This document shows positions 25,101 to 33,766 of a DNA stretch of 64,000 bases, piece after piece. The stretch's first letter is position 1; each line of letters begins with the position of its first letter. The translations under genes and the position numbers were made by a program. Source of the DNA: Betaproteobacteria bacterium (lineage in GTDB: Bacteria > Pseudomonadota > Gammaproteobacteria > Burkholderiales > Usitatibacteraceae). Location: NCBI GenBank assembly GCA_016711875.1, contig JADJSD010000001.1:186001-250000 (forward strand). Reading direction: 5' to 3'. Under the pieces are notes generated by a model. The model saw only the letters and a program-made list of their open reading frames with translations. It was not told the DNA's origin and made no database searches.

Positions 25101-27926
25101 CTCGGAGATCCGAACCATCTGTGTTCATCTGTTATTCCGGACGGTGCTTCGCAACCACGGTTCATCGGCGGTTCCCAAGCCTTGCCGGCGCGAAGCGCCA
25201 AGGAGCCTCGCGCGAAATTCCGCTCCAACAACATCGAAGTCCGCCACGCCCGCGAGCACAACCTCAAGGGCATCGACGTCGACATCCCCCGCGGCCAGTT
25301 CACGGTGATCACCGGCGTCTCCGGCTCCGGCAAGTCCACCCTCGCCTTCGACATCCTCTTCAACGAAGGCCAGCGCCGCTACCTCGAGTCCCTCAACGCC
25401 TACGCGCGCCAGTTCGTCCAGCCCGCCTCCAAGCCCGACGTCGACGCGATCTACGGCATCCCGCCCACCGTCGCCATCGAGCAGCGCACGAGCCGCGGCG
25501 GATCCAAGAGCACCGTGGCGACGCAAACCGAGATCCACCACTTCCTGCGTTTGCTCTTCGTGAAACTGGGCACGCAGCATTGCCCCGACTGCCAGGTGCC
25601 GATCGAGCCGCAGGGCGAGGAGGCCATCGCCGCCCGCCTCATGCGCGAGCGCCGCGGCGAGAAGGTCGCGTTCCTCGCCCCGCTCGTCCTGAACCGCAAG
25701 GGCTTCTACACGGACCTCGCCAAGTGGGCGCTCGGCAAGGGCGTCTCCCACTTGCGCGTGGACGGCGATTGGCTGCCGACCGAACGCTGGCCGCGCCTCG
25801 ACCGCTTCCGCGAGCACACGCTCGAGCTGCCGGTCGCCGAGATCGAGATCGCGCCCGCGAACGAGAAGGCGATCCGCGCGGCCATCGCCGCGGCCGTGGA
25901 ACAGGGCAAGGGCGTCGTGCATGCCCTCCCCGGCGGCTGGGGCGGCCGGGAGACGATCGTCTTTTCCACGAAACGCGCCTGCCGCTCGTGCGGCCGAAGC
26001 TTCCCGGAGCTGGACCCGCGCCTCTTCTCCTACAACTCGAAGCACGGCTGGTGTCCCGATTGCTACGGCACCGGCGTGAAGCTCGAGGGCGTCGACTGGA
26101 ACGACGAGCGCGCGAAGACCGGCGCCGAGGACCACGTGCTCGATTCGTGGGTCTCCTGGCTGGAACTCGACGAGACCTGCCCGTCCTGCGAGGGCAGGCG
26201 CCTGAATCCCGAGGCGCTGGCGGTGCGCTTCCGCGGCGCCACCATCGCCGACATGAGCGCGCGGCCCATCGAGCAGGCGCATCGCTTCTTCGACGGCCTG
26301 AAGCTCTCGGGGCGCGAGGAGGAAATCGCGCGCGACATCCTCGCGGAACTCGCGAGCCGCCTGCAGTTCCTGGAGCAGGTGGGCCTGGGCTACCTGTCCC
26401 TCGACCGGGGCGCACCCACGCTCTCCGGCGGCGAGGCGCAGCGCATCCGCCTGGCCGCGCAACTCGGCTCCAACCTGCGCGGCGTCTGCTACATCCTGGA
26501 CGAGCCCACGATCGGGCTGCACCCGCGCGACAACCGCATCCTGCTCGAGGTGCTCGCGAAGCTGGGGTCCAAGGGCAACACGCTGGTGGTGGTGGAGCAC
26601 GACGAGGACACCATCCGCCACGCGCAGCACGTGATCGACCTGGGGCCCGGCGCCGGGCGGCTGGGCGGGCGCATCGTCGCGCAGGGGACCGCCGACGAGC
26701 TGCGCGCCAATCCCGACTCCATCACCGGCCGCTTCCTCGCGAATCCCCTGATGCACCCCGTGCAGCCTCGCCGCGAGGTGGGGCCGCGCATGTCCGCGAT
26801 CACCGTGACCGGCGCGGGCCTTCACAACCTCAAGGACGTCGAGACGCGCATCCCCCTGGGCCGCCTGACCGTGATCACCGGCGTCTCGGGCTCGGGCAAG
26901 TCCACCCTGGCGCGCGACGTGCTGCGCGAGAACCTCGAGCGGCTGGTGGCGAGCGCCCGCGACCGGAAACCGGTGCCGTCCCTCACCGGCTGCAAGGGCA
27001 TCAAGGGCTGGGAGGCCGTGACGCGCGTGCTCGAGGTGGACCAGACCCCCATCGGCAAGACGCCGCGCTCGTGCCCCGCCACCTACGTCGGCTTCTTCGA
27101 CACCATCCGCAAGCTGTTCGCGGACACGCAGGAAGCCCGCATCCGGGGTTACTCCGCCAGCCGCTTCTCGTTCAACGCGGCGGGCGGCGGCGGCGCGAAA
27201 GGCAAGGGCAAGTCGAAGGCGAACGCCTCCCTGCCCTCGGCGGCCGGCCGCTGCGACGCCTGCGAAGGCCAGGGCATCAAGACGATCGAGATGAGCTTCC
27301 TGCCCGACGTGAAGGTGCTCTGCGAGGCCTGCGCCGGCGCGCGCTTCAATCCGGAGACGCTCGCGGTGCAGATGCGCGGCAAGTCCATCGGCGACGTGCT
27401 CGCGCTCAGCGTGGACGAGGCCGTGGATTTCTTCACCGCGCACCCGTCCATCCACCACGCGCTGCGCCTGCTGCAGGATGTGGGCCTCGGCTACCTCACG
27501 CTCGGCCAGCAGAGCCCCACGCTCTCGGGCGGCGAGGCGCAGCGCATCAAGCTGGTGACCGAACTGGCCAAGGTGCGCAACGTGGAAGCGCCCGGCCCCC
27601 GCGGCCCGCGCGGCGGTGCCGCCCACACCCTCTACGTGCTCGACGAGCCGACCGTCGGGCTGCACATGGCGGATGTGGAGAAGCTCATCCGCGTGCTGCA
27701 CCGCCTCGTCGACGCCGGCAACACGGTGGTGCTCATCGAGCACAACCTCGACGTGATCGCGGAGGCGGACTGGATCGTGGACCTCGGGCCCGAGGGCGGG
27801 GATGGCGGCGGGCGCATCGTGATGGCCGCACCGCCCGAGGACTTCGTCGCCCGCGGGGCGAAATCGCACACCGCGACGGCGCTGCGCGATTTCCTCCGGA
27901 CGCACGGGCATGGCTCGCGTGCGTAG
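22131..27926 (+). CDS. Double-length UvrA-like protein (four ABC modules)
   Basis: A 1931-residue protein, twice the size of normal UvrA (about 940). Each half has the full UvrA plan. Walker A motifs begin near residues 45, 664, 1062 and 1584, and LSGGE signatures near 511, 853, 1431 and 1798. Zinc CxxC pairs include CRQC, CEKC, CPTC, CPDC, CRSC, CDAC and CEAC. UvrA normally dimerises and loads UvrB on damaged DNA; here both protomers are one chain. A poorly conserved linker (about 993-1030) joins the halves. The first half is the more divergent. Whether this is the cell's only uvrA cannot be told. TACAAT (22084-22089) is a possible -10. The final 17 bases overlap the next gene. Confidence 0.9.
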   Translation: MNDLTPPPLPADALAEGVIAIRGARQNNLKNLDIDLPTGELIVVTGPSGSGKSSLVFDTLYAEGQRRYVETFSPYARQFLDRMDKPQVDSIDGIPPAIAIDQTNPVRTSRSTVGTMTELNDHLKLLFARAGHLHCRQCARPVRRDSPESIFVEMGERAKAAGDPRLSITFPVDVPANFTEDEVAKHLQAQGYARIHRRKGPRLDVTQDRIRMGSAEKARTVEAIEAALRVGAGRVNVFVEEADKPWRFSTDLHCPDCDIHYADPMPARFSFNSPIGACEKCRGFGRVIGVDYGLVIPDESKSLGGGAVKPFQTASFDECQDDLVKYARKRGVALDIAWRDLPAEHRRWVIEGDDDWLGWNKTGKTHWYGVERFFEWLETKAYKMHIRVLLSKYRAYTPCLACDGARLKPESLLWRVGTKAEADAALDPAKRHSPRGTRWSLEALAALPGLSLHDVMLLPLVKARDFFARLALPAPLDEASELLLESVNARLAFVCEVGLAYLTLDRQSRTLSGGEVQRINLTTALGTSLVNTLFVLDEPSIGLHPRDMGRVIEVMKRLRDAGNSLVVVEHDPQIMLEADRLLDMGPGPGERGGEIVFFGPPDDLKQAKTLTAEYLSGRRRADRGVASNPPAADTPRLALRGLTHHNLKDIDVELPLHRLVCITGVSGSGKSTLVQDILHPALLKHLGKPTESPGEHREIHGLARISDVVFVDQSPIGRTTRSNPASYVGAFDAIRALFAKAEESKRRGYTPGTFSFNSGNGRCPTCSGNGFEHVEMQFLSDVYLRCPDCNGRRYRDEVLEVKWGGRSIAEALELTVNESLAFFAGEAEIVARLKPLADVGLDYLRLGQPVPTLSGGEAQRLKLAGHLIEAAGRPVAKLPRRPADSIAAALTPAIMPARTRLFLFDEPTTGLHFDDVAKLLVAFRRLIAAGHSLVVIEHNLDVIRAADWLVDLGPEGGDAGGELVFAGTPKDAMSHATSHTGKALADYERSLGDPNHLCSSVIPDGASQPRFIGGSQALPARSAKEPRAKFRSNNIEVRHAREHNLKGIDVDIPRGQFTVITGVSGSGKSTLAFDILFNEGQRRYLESLNAYARQFVQPASKPDVDAIYGIPPTVAIEQRTSRGGSKSTVATQTEIHHFLRLLFVKLGTQHCPDCQVPIEPQGEEAIAARLMRERRGEKVAFLAPLVLNRKGFYTDLAKWALGKGVSHLRVDGDWLPTERWPRLDRFREHTLELPVAEIEIAPANEKAIRAAIAAAVEQGKGVVHALPGGWGGRETIVFSTKRACRSCGRSFPELDPRLFSYNSKHGWCPDCYGTGVKLEGVDWNDERAKTGAEDHVLDSWVSWLELDETCPSCEGRRLNPEALAVRFRGATIADMSARPIEQAHRFFDGLKLSGREEEIARDILAELASRLQFLEQVGLGYLSLDRGAPTLSGGEAQRIRLAAQLGSNLRGVCYILDEPTIGLHPRDNRILLEVLAKLGSKGNTLVVVEHDEDTIRHAQHVIDLGPGAGRLGGRIVAQGTADELRANPDSITGRFLANPLMHPVQPRREVGPRMSAITVTGAGLHNLKDVETRIPLGRLTVITGVSGSGKSTLARDVLRENLERLVASARDRKPVPSLTGCKGIKGWEAVTRVLEVDQTPIGKTPRSCPATYVGFFDTIRKLFADTQEARIRGYSASRFSFNAAGGGGAKGKGKSKANASLPSAAGRCDACEGQGIKTIEMSFLPDVKVLCEACAGARFNPETLAVQMRGKSIGDVLALSVDEAVDFFTAHPSIHHALRLLQDVGLGYLTLGQQSPTLSGGEAQRIKLVTELAKVRNVEAPGPRGPRGGAAHTLYVLDEPTVGLHMADVEKLIRVLHRLVDAGNTVVLIEHNLDVIAEADWIVDLGPEGGDGGGRIVMAAPPEDFVARGAKSHTATALRDFLRTHGHGSRA
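25108..25215. other. Linker between the two UvrA halves, unusual composition
   Basis: The stretch joining the two UvrA halves is AT-richer than its surroundings and encodes non-conserved residues such as HLCSSVIPDGASQPRF. It contains CATCTGTGTTCATCTGT and GGTTCATCGGCGGTTC. These look like intergenic repeat sequence rather than coding sequence, as if a spacer between two tandem uvrA genes had been captured in frame. The length is a multiple of three in effect, since the frame stays open. Confidence 0.4.
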
Positions 27927-29730
27927 CCGTCATCTCGCCGCCGGCGTGGCGGCCCTGTCGCTCGCCGCCGCGGCCCCCACCGCCGCCGAGCCCGACCCCG
28001 CCAAGGTCTTCCGCTACGCTTTCCCCATCGCGGAGACTTCCCTCGACCCGGCCAAGGGCATCGACCTCTACTCGGGCGCCATCACCGCGTCGATCTTCGA
28101 CGTGCCGCTCAAGTACGACTACCTCGCGCGTCCGCTCAGGCTCAAGCCGAACACGCTGGCGGCGATGCCGGAGATCAGCGCGGACGGGCTCACCTACACG
28201 CTGCGCGTGAAGCCCGGCATCCATTTCGACGACCACCCCGCCTTCGGCGGCCGCAAGCGCGAGCTGGTCGCCGAGGACTACGTCTACTCGATGAAGCGCC
28301 TGCTGGACCCGAAGCTCGCCGCCCAGATGCTGTCGCAGTTCGAGGGGCACGTCGTCGGCGTCGACGAGGCGCTGGCGAAGGCGCGCAAGGCCAACCGGCT
28401 CGACTACGACGCGCCCATCGAGGGGCTGAGGACGCTCGACCGGTACACGTTCCGGATCCGGCTCGTCCGGCCGTTCTACAACTTCATCTACAACCTGGCC
28501 GACTGCCGCGTCTCCTGCGCCGTGGCGCGCGAGGTGGTCGAGCACCATGGCGAGGACATCGGGGCGAACCCCGTCGGCACCGGACCTTACCGGCTCGCGT
28601 TCTGGAAGCGCTCCTCCAAGCTGGTGCTCGAACCCAACCCCCGCTATCGCGAGGACTGGTTCGACGGCGAGCCGGCGGCCGACGACGCGCAGGGGCAGGC
28701 GATCCTCGCGACGATGCGCGGCAAGCGCCTTCCGCTCGTGGGCCGGGTGGAGGTCTACATCGTCGAGGAGGAGCAGCCGCGCTGGCTCGCCTTCCTCAAC
28801 GAGGAATTCGACCTGGCCTACGAGGTCTCCGCCGAATTCGCCCACGTGGCGTTTCCCGGCAACCGCCCGGCCCCGAACCTGCAGCGGCGGGGCATGCAGA
28901 TGGCGCAGGAGCCCGGGCTCGACCTCACGTTCGCCTACTTCAACATGCAGGACCCGCTCGTCGGCGGCTACACGCCGGAGAAGGTGGCGCTGCGCCGCGC
29001 CATGTCGCTCGGCTACAACACGCGCGACGAGATCGCCATCGTGCGCAAGGGCCAGGCGATCCTGGCGCACGCGCCGTACAGCCCCGGCGTCGCCGGCCAT
29101 GACCCGAATTTCCGCACGAGCGCCAGCGAGTACAGCATCCCCAAGGCGCGGGCGTTGCTCGACGTCTTCGGCTACGTCGACCGCGACGGGGACGGCTACC
29201 GCGAACAGCCCGACGGTCGCCCGCTGGTCATCGAGATCGCCTCCACGCCCAGCGCGCGCGACCAGCAGATCGACGAGCTGTGGAAGCGCAGCATGGACGA
29301 CATCGGCGTGCGCATGACGTTCCGCAAGGCGAAGTGGCCGGACCTGCTCAAGGAAGCGTATGCCGGCAAGCTGATGATGTGGAAGCTGGGCGGGTCGGCG
29401 GCCGCGCCCGATGCCGACACCTGGCTCGCGTCGCTCTACGGGCCGAACGCGGGGCTCAAGGGCAACGTCGCCCAGTTCCGGCTGGACGCCTACGACCGGC
29501 TCTACGAGCGCGCCCGGGCCCTGCCCGACAGCCCCGAGCGCACGAAGCTGTACCAGGAGATGGCCCGCCTCGTGGTGGCCTACGCCCCGTGGAAGGTGAA
29601 CACGCACCGCGTGCTCACCGACATGTGGCATCCGTGGGTGATCGGCTTCCGCAGGCCGCCGGTGCAAAGCGACATGTTCTGGAAGTACATCGACATCGAC
29701 AACGCGAAGCGCCCGCGCGCCTCGCCCTAG
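27910..29730 (+). CDS. Family 5 extracellular solute-binding protein (oligopeptide/nickel type), copy A
   Basis: A 606-residue protein with a signal peptide cleaved near PTAAEPD. It belongs to SBP_bac_5: an ETSLDPAKG start, AAMPEISADGLTYTLRVKPGIHF, NPVGTGPYRL, RRAMSLGYNTRDE and KWPDLLKEAY. It binds peptides or similar solutes for an ABC importer. The start ATG 27910 lies inside the end of the uvrA frame. No permease or ATPase genes accompany it. A close paralog is at 31687-33534; both carry the same Cys pair (DCRVSCAVAREVVE). Confidence 0.87.
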   Translation: MARVRSRHLAAGVAALSLAAAAPTAAEPDPAKVFRYAFPIAETSLDPAKGIDLYSGAITASIFDVPLKYDYLARPLRLKPNTLAAMPEISADGLTYTLRVKPGIHFDDHPAFGGRKRELVAEDYVYSMKRLLDPKLAAQMLSQFEGHVVGVDEALAKARKANRLDYDAPIEGLRTLDRYTFRIRLVRPFYNFIYNLADCRVSCAVAREVVEHHGEDIGANPVGTGPYRLAFWKRSSKLVLEPNPRYREDWFDGEPAADDAQGQAILATMRGKRLPLVGRVEVYIVEEEQPRWLAFLNEEFDLAYEVSAEFAHVAFPGNRPAPNLQRRGMQMAQEPGLDLTFAYFNMQDPLVGGYTPEKVALRRAMSLGYNTRDEIAIVRKGQAILAHAPYSPGVAGHDPNFRTSASEYSIPKARALLDVFGYVDRDGDGYREQPDGRPLVIEIASTPSARDQQIDELWKRSMDDIGVRMTFRKAKWPDLLKEAYAGKLMMWKLGGSAAAPDADTWLASLYGPNAGLKGNVAQFRLDAYDRLYERARALPDSPERTKLYQEMARLVVAYAPWKVNTHRVLTDMWHPWVIGFRRPPVQSDMFWKYIDIDNAKRPRASP

Positions 29731-30515
29731 AAGCGGTAGCTGTCGTCCAGGCGGTCCAGCATGCGCAGCAGCGCGGGCCACTCCATCAGGCCGTAGGGGC
29801 GGCGCGTGCCGGGCTGGTAGTTGTTCCAGGTGGCCTCGAGCACCTCGGGCGGAACCGGGTTGAACGCAACGCCGCACGCCATCGCGGCGAGCTGGGATCG
29901 GCAGGAGAGCTCCAGCCGGTGCATCCAGTTGAAGGCCTCGCCGACGGTGCGCCCGACGGTGAGCAGGCCGTGGTTGCGCAGGATGAGCGCCTCGCTGTCC
30001 CCCATGTCCGCGAGGAGCGAAGCCTGTTCCTTCTCGTCCAGCACCACGCCCTGGTAGTCGTGGTAGCCGATCTTGAGGAAGCGCATCGCCGTCTGCGTGA
30101 TCGGCAGCAGGCCGCATTCCAGCGCGGAGACGGCCAGGCCCGCCGCCGTGTGCGTGTGGATGACACAGGCGATCTCGTGGTTGGCGCGGTGCACCGCGCT
30201 GTGAATCACGTAGCCGGCCTTGTTGATGCCATAGTCCAGCGCGCCGAAATCGGGCTTGAGGAGGATGTTGCCGTCCACATCCAGCTTGATGAGGCTGGAA
30301 GCGGTGATCTCCTCGTACATCATTCCGTAGGCGTTGATGAGAAAGGCGTTCTCCTCGTCCGGCACGCGCGCCGAGATGTGGTTCGCCATCATGTCGGCCA
30401 TGCCGTAGTGGGCGACGAGCCGGTAGGCGGCGGCGAGATCCACGCGCGCCTGCCATTCGGCGGCGCTGACTCGGCCCTTCATCGATTGGCGGGGAAGGCG
30501 GAGGGAATCGTTCAT
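29727..30515 (-). CDS. Class II aldolase/adducin-family protein
   Basis: A 262-residue protein. Family motifs are MMANHISARVPD, FLINAYGMMYEEITASSLIKLD, the zinc ligands in CVIHTHTAAG, and LRNHGLLTVGRTVGEAF with the third His. Related enzymes include L-fuculose-phosphate and L-ribulose-phosphate aldolases, but this subgroup (about 260 aa) is usually of unknown substrate in Betaproteobacteria. It is convergent with copy A of the solute-binding protein (stop codons overlap by four bases) and divergent from the Bug receptor gene. Confidence 0.87.
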   Translation of the reverse strand: MNDSLRLPRQSMKGRVSAAEWQARVDLAAAYRLVAHYGMADMMANHISARVPDEENAFLINAYGMMYEEITASSLIKLDVDGNILLKPDFGALDYGINKAGYVIHSAVHRANHEIACVIHTHTAAGLAVSALECGLLPITQTAMRFLKIGYHDYQGVVLDEKEQASLLADMGDSEALILRNHGLLTVGRTVGEAFNWMHRLELSCRSQLAAMACGVAFNPVPPEVLEATWNNYQPGTRRPYGLMEWPALLRMLDRLDDSYRF

Positions 30516-30631
30516 GGCGAAGCGCTCGGATCGGGGCGGGCAAGGGCGGCTCGCGGCCGCCATCGGGGCATTCCCGGATTCTAGTCCGCGCCGGGCCCGG
30601 CCGTGAAATCGCGCCGCGGCAAGGGCCGGTA

Positions 30632-30653
30632 TCGCGAAAGATCGCTTCCGCGA
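30632..30653. promoter_or_regulatory. Imperfect palindrome in the aldolase/Bug divergent promoter region
   Basis: TCGCGAAAG-ATCG-CTTCCGCGA is an inverted repeat with eight of nine arm positions matched. It lies 15 bases before a -10-like TAGAGT (30669-30674) for the Bug gene and between divergent genes, as an operator would. The regulator is unknown. Confidence 0.35.
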
Positions 30654-30707
30654 ACCCCGTCGACGGGCTAGAGTGCGCCCACAAAACGAAAACCGGAGGG
30701 GAAGACC

Positions 30708-31682
30708 ATGCGTTTCGCCATCCTGCTGCCCACGCTCGCCGTGCTCGCCGCGGCAGCCGCGCCCGCCGTCCATGCCCAGGCCCCGGCCTGGCCCGCCAAG
30801 ACGGTGAAGATCGTCGTCGCCTTCACGGCCGGCGGCACCACCGACATCATGGCCCGCACCGTGGCCCAGCGCCTGTCGGAGCGCTACAAGCAGTCGTTCG
30901 TGATCGAGAACAAGCCCGGCGCCGGCGGCAACATCGGCACCGAGCTCGTCGCGAAGTCGGCCCCGGATGGCTACACTTTCATCATGAATTCCGTGGGCCC
31001 CATCGCCGTCAACCCGAGCCTCTTCAAGAAGCTGCCGCACGACCCGATCAACGACCTGGTGCCGGTCGTGCAGGTGAGCGACGTGCCCAACGTGCTGCTC
31101 GTGCACCCTTCGCTCGGCGTGAAGTCGGTCGAGGGGCTGGTCGCGTACGGCAAGGCCAACCCCGGCAAGCTCAACTACGCCTCCACCGGCGTGGGCACCT
31201 CCTCGCACCTGTCGAGCTTCATGTTGGCTTCGCGGGGCGGGTTCGAGGCGACGCACGTCCCCTACAAGGGCGCCGAGGCGCTCAAGGACCTGCTCACGGG
31301 CCGCGTGCAGTTCATGTTCGCGACCATCCCGTCGGTGATCGGCCACATCAAGGCCGGCAGCCTGGTCGCGATCGGCGTGAGCAGCGTGAAGCGCTCGCGC
31401 TCGATGCCCGAGGTGCCCACCATCGCCGAAAGCGGGTTCCCCGGATTCGAGGCGGGCTCATGGTTCGGCCTCTTCGCCCCGAAGGGAACGTCGCCGGCCA
31501 TCATCGCCGAGCTCAACAAGTCGGTGAACGAGGTCATCGCGGACCGGGCCATCGAGACGAAGATGGTGGAGGAAGGCGCGGATCCCGTCGGCGGCAGCCC
31601 GGAGAAGTTCGCGGCGTTCGTGCGCGCGGAGCACGAGAAGTGGCGCGCGGTCGTGAAAGCCTCCGGCGCCTCGGTCGATTGA
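30708..31682 (+). CDS. TctC/Bug-family periplasmic solute-binding receptor
   Basis: A 324-residue protein with a signal peptide ending AVHAQA. Bug hallmarks are WPAKTVKIVVAFTAGGTTD, VIENKPGAGGNIG, ATHVPYKGAE and PEVPTIAESGFPGFE. Bug proteins bind small carboxylates for TTT transporters or act as sensors. ATG 30708 follows GGAGGGGAAG. The gene is intact, unlike the frameshifted Bug gene at 2037. It is followed five bases later by a family 5 solute-binding protein on the same strand, an odd pairing of two receptors. Confidence 0.93.
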   Translation: MRFAILLPTLAVLAAAAAPAVHAQAPAWPAKTVKIVVAFTAGGTTDIMARTVAQRLSERYKQSFVIENKPGAGGNIGTELVAKSAPDGYTFIMNSVGPIAVNPSLFKKLPHDPINDLVPVVQVSDVPNVLLVHPSLGVKSVEGLVAYGKANPGKLNYASTGVGTSSHLSSFMLASRGGFEATHVPYKGAEALKDLLTGRVQFMFATIPSVIGHIKAGSLVAIGVSSVKRSRSMPEVPTIAESGFPGFEAGSWFGLFAPKGTSPAIIAELNKSVNEVIADRAIETKMVEEGADPVGGSPEKFAAFVRAEHEKWRAVVKASGASVD

Positions 31683-31686
31683 TGCC

Positions 31687-33534
31687 GTGACGCGCCTCCC
31701 CCGGATCGTCTTCCCGGCAGCTCTCGCGCTCTCGGCGGCCCTCGCGACCGCCGCGCCCGCCCTCGCGGCCTCCCCGGCCGCGGTGCCCCGCCACGCCGAT
31801 CCGGCGAAGGTCTTCCGCTACGCCATCGAGGTCTCGGAGACCAACCTCGACCCGCACCGCATTTCGGATCTCTATTCGAACATCGTCATCCAGGGCATGT
31901 TCGACGCGCCCCTGCGTTACGACTACCTGGCGCGGCCCCCGAAGCTGGTGCCCAACACGCTCGCGGCGATGCCCGAGATCAGCGCCGACGGGCTCACCTA
32001 CACGATGCGCGTGCGACCCGGCATCTTCTTCGCGGACGATCCGGCTTTCGAGGGCCGCAAGCGCGAGCTCGTCGCGGCCGACCATGTCTACGCGATGAAA
32101 CGGGTGCTCGATCCGCGCAACGCCGCCCCGCTGCTCTCGGAGATCGAGGGAATCGTCGCGGGCACCGACGAGATCCTCGCCAAGGCGCGCAAGTCGAACC
32201 GCCTGGACTACGACGAGCCCGTCTCGGGACTCGAGGTCCTGGACCGCTACACCTATCGCATCCGCCTCACGAAGCCGCTCTTCAATTTCATCTACCAGCT
32301 TGCGGACTGCCGCGTCTCCTGCGCCGTGGCGCGCGAGGTGGTCGAGCGCTACAAGGAGGACGTGGGTGGGCACCCGGTAGGCACGGGGCCCTTCCGGCTC
32401 GCGCTCTGGAAGCGCTCCTCCAAGATCATCCTGGAGGCCAACCCCGATTTCCGCGAGGAGACCTTCGACGGCGATCCCGCGCCGGGCGACGCCGAGGCCC
32501 GCGAGATCCTCGCGAAGCTCAAGGGCCGGCGCCTGCCGATGATCGGCCGCGTCGAGGTCTACGTCATCGACGAGCAGCAGCCGCGCTGGCTCGCCTTCCT
32601 CAATGCCGAGCACGACCTCATCTTCCGCGTGGGCGAGGAATTCTCGAACGTCGCCATGCCCAACAACGTGATCGCGCCCAACCTCGCGAAGCGGGGCATC
32701 CGGATGGCCCAGGTCCCGGGCATGGACATCACCTACAACTACTTCAACATGGACGACCCGACGGTCGGCGGGTACACGCCGGACAAGGTCGCCCTGCGCC
32801 GCGCGATCTCCCTCGCCTACAACACGAAGGACGAGATCGCGATCATCCGCAAGAACCAGGCGGTGCCCGCGAATACGCCCTACGGCCCGGGCGTCGTCGG
32901 ATACGACCCGGGCTTCCGCACGACCATGTCCGAGTACCACCCGGCCAGGGCCAAGGCGCTGCTGGACATGTACGGGTACCTCGATCGCGACGGGGACGGC
33001 TACCGCGAGATGCCCGACGGTTCGCCGCTCGTCCTCAGGGGCAACTCGACGCCGAATGCCCGGGACAACCAGCTCGACGAACTGTGGAAGCGCAGCCTGG
33101 ACGAGATCGGCGTCCAGTTCACGGTGCGCAAGGCCAAGTGGCCGGACCTGCTGAAGGAGTCCTACGCCGGCAAGCTCATGTTCTGGCAGCTGGGTGGTTC
33201 GGCCTCGCAGCCCGAGGCGGATACGTGGCTCACATCGCTCTACGGGCCCAACACGGGCCTCAAGGGCAACCAGGCGCGCTTCCGCCTTCCCGCCTACGAC
33301 CGACTCTACGAAAAGGCGCGGGAGACCCTGGACAGCGACGAGCGCACGCGGCTCAACAAGGAGATGGCGCGCATCGTCGCCGCCTACGCGCCCTGGAAGG
33401 TCAACACGCACCGGATCCTCACGGACATGTGGTACCCGTGGGTCATCGGGTACCGCCGCCCGCAGATCCAGAACCAGAATTTCTGGCGGTTCATCGACAT
33501 CGACACCGCCACGAGCCCGGCCACGCCGCGCTGA
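31687..33534 (+). CDS. Family 5 extracellular solute-binding protein, copy B
   Basis: A 615-residue protein from GTG 31687, with a signal peptide ending PALAAS. It is closely similar throughout to copy A at 27910 (shared AAMPEISADGLTYT, DCRVSCAVAREVVE, LKRSSK-type and KWPDLLKE blocks). The two therefore arose by duplication and flank the aldolase and Bug genes. It is a periplasmic receptor for peptides or related solutes; the transporter genes are not here. Only four bases separate it from the Bug stop, so the two are probably co-transcribed. Confidence 0.87.
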   Translation: MTRLPRIVFPAALALSAALATAAPALAASPAAVPRHADPAKVFRYAIEVSETNLDPHRISDLYSNIVIQGMFDAPLRYDYLARPPKLVPNTLAAMPEISADGLTYTMRVRPGIFFADDPAFEGRKRELVAADHVYAMKRVLDPRNAAPLLSEIEGIVAGTDEILAKARKSNRLDYDEPVSGLEVLDRYTYRIRLTKPLFNFIYQLADCRVSCAVAREVVERYKEDVGGHPVGTGPFRLALWKRSSKIILEANPDFREETFDGDPAPGDAEAREILAKLKGRRLPMIGRVEVYVIDEQQPRWLAFLNAEHDLIFRVGEEFSNVAMPNNVIAPNLAKRGIRMAQVPGMDITYNYFNMDDPTVGGYTPDKVALRRAISLAYNTKDEIAIIRKNQAVPANTPYGPGVVGYDPGFRTTMSEYHPARAKALLDMYGYLDRDGDGYREMPDGSPLVLRGNSTPNARDNQLDELWKRSLDEIGVQFTVRKAKWPDLLKESYAGKLMFWQLGGSASQPEADTWLTSLYGPNTGLKGNQARFRLPAYDRLYEKARETLDSDERTRLNKEMARIVAAYAPWKVNTHRILTDMWYPWVIGYRRPQIQNQNFWRFIDIDTATSPATPR

Positions 33535-33607
33535 CCGGGCTGTTGTTAGGGCTCACTGACGATCCGGTCCCGCGGCATTTTCGGCACTTCCCGGGGGCCG
33601 GATCGCG

Positions 33608-33613
33608 TACAAT
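33608..33613 (+). promoter_or_regulatory. Candidate -10 for the helicase-pepN unit
   Basis: TACAAT at 33608-33613 is one mismatch from the -10 consensus; no good -35 is visible. Transcription from here would give a leader of about 147 bases before the helicase start. Such long leaders are common in cold-regulated helicase messages. Confidence 0.35.
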
Positions 33614-33766
33614 CCGCATCCAAGGTTTCCGAGGCGCTTCAACCGGTTAGCGCCTCCCGCCCCACCGAAAGCCGCAAGGCGTTCGGAATCCCAACGATGC
33701 ATGTTTTCTGCCTGAACCGGTCGGAAGGCGCGATGCCTTTCCAGGCCGATCCTTCAGGAGAGAACC

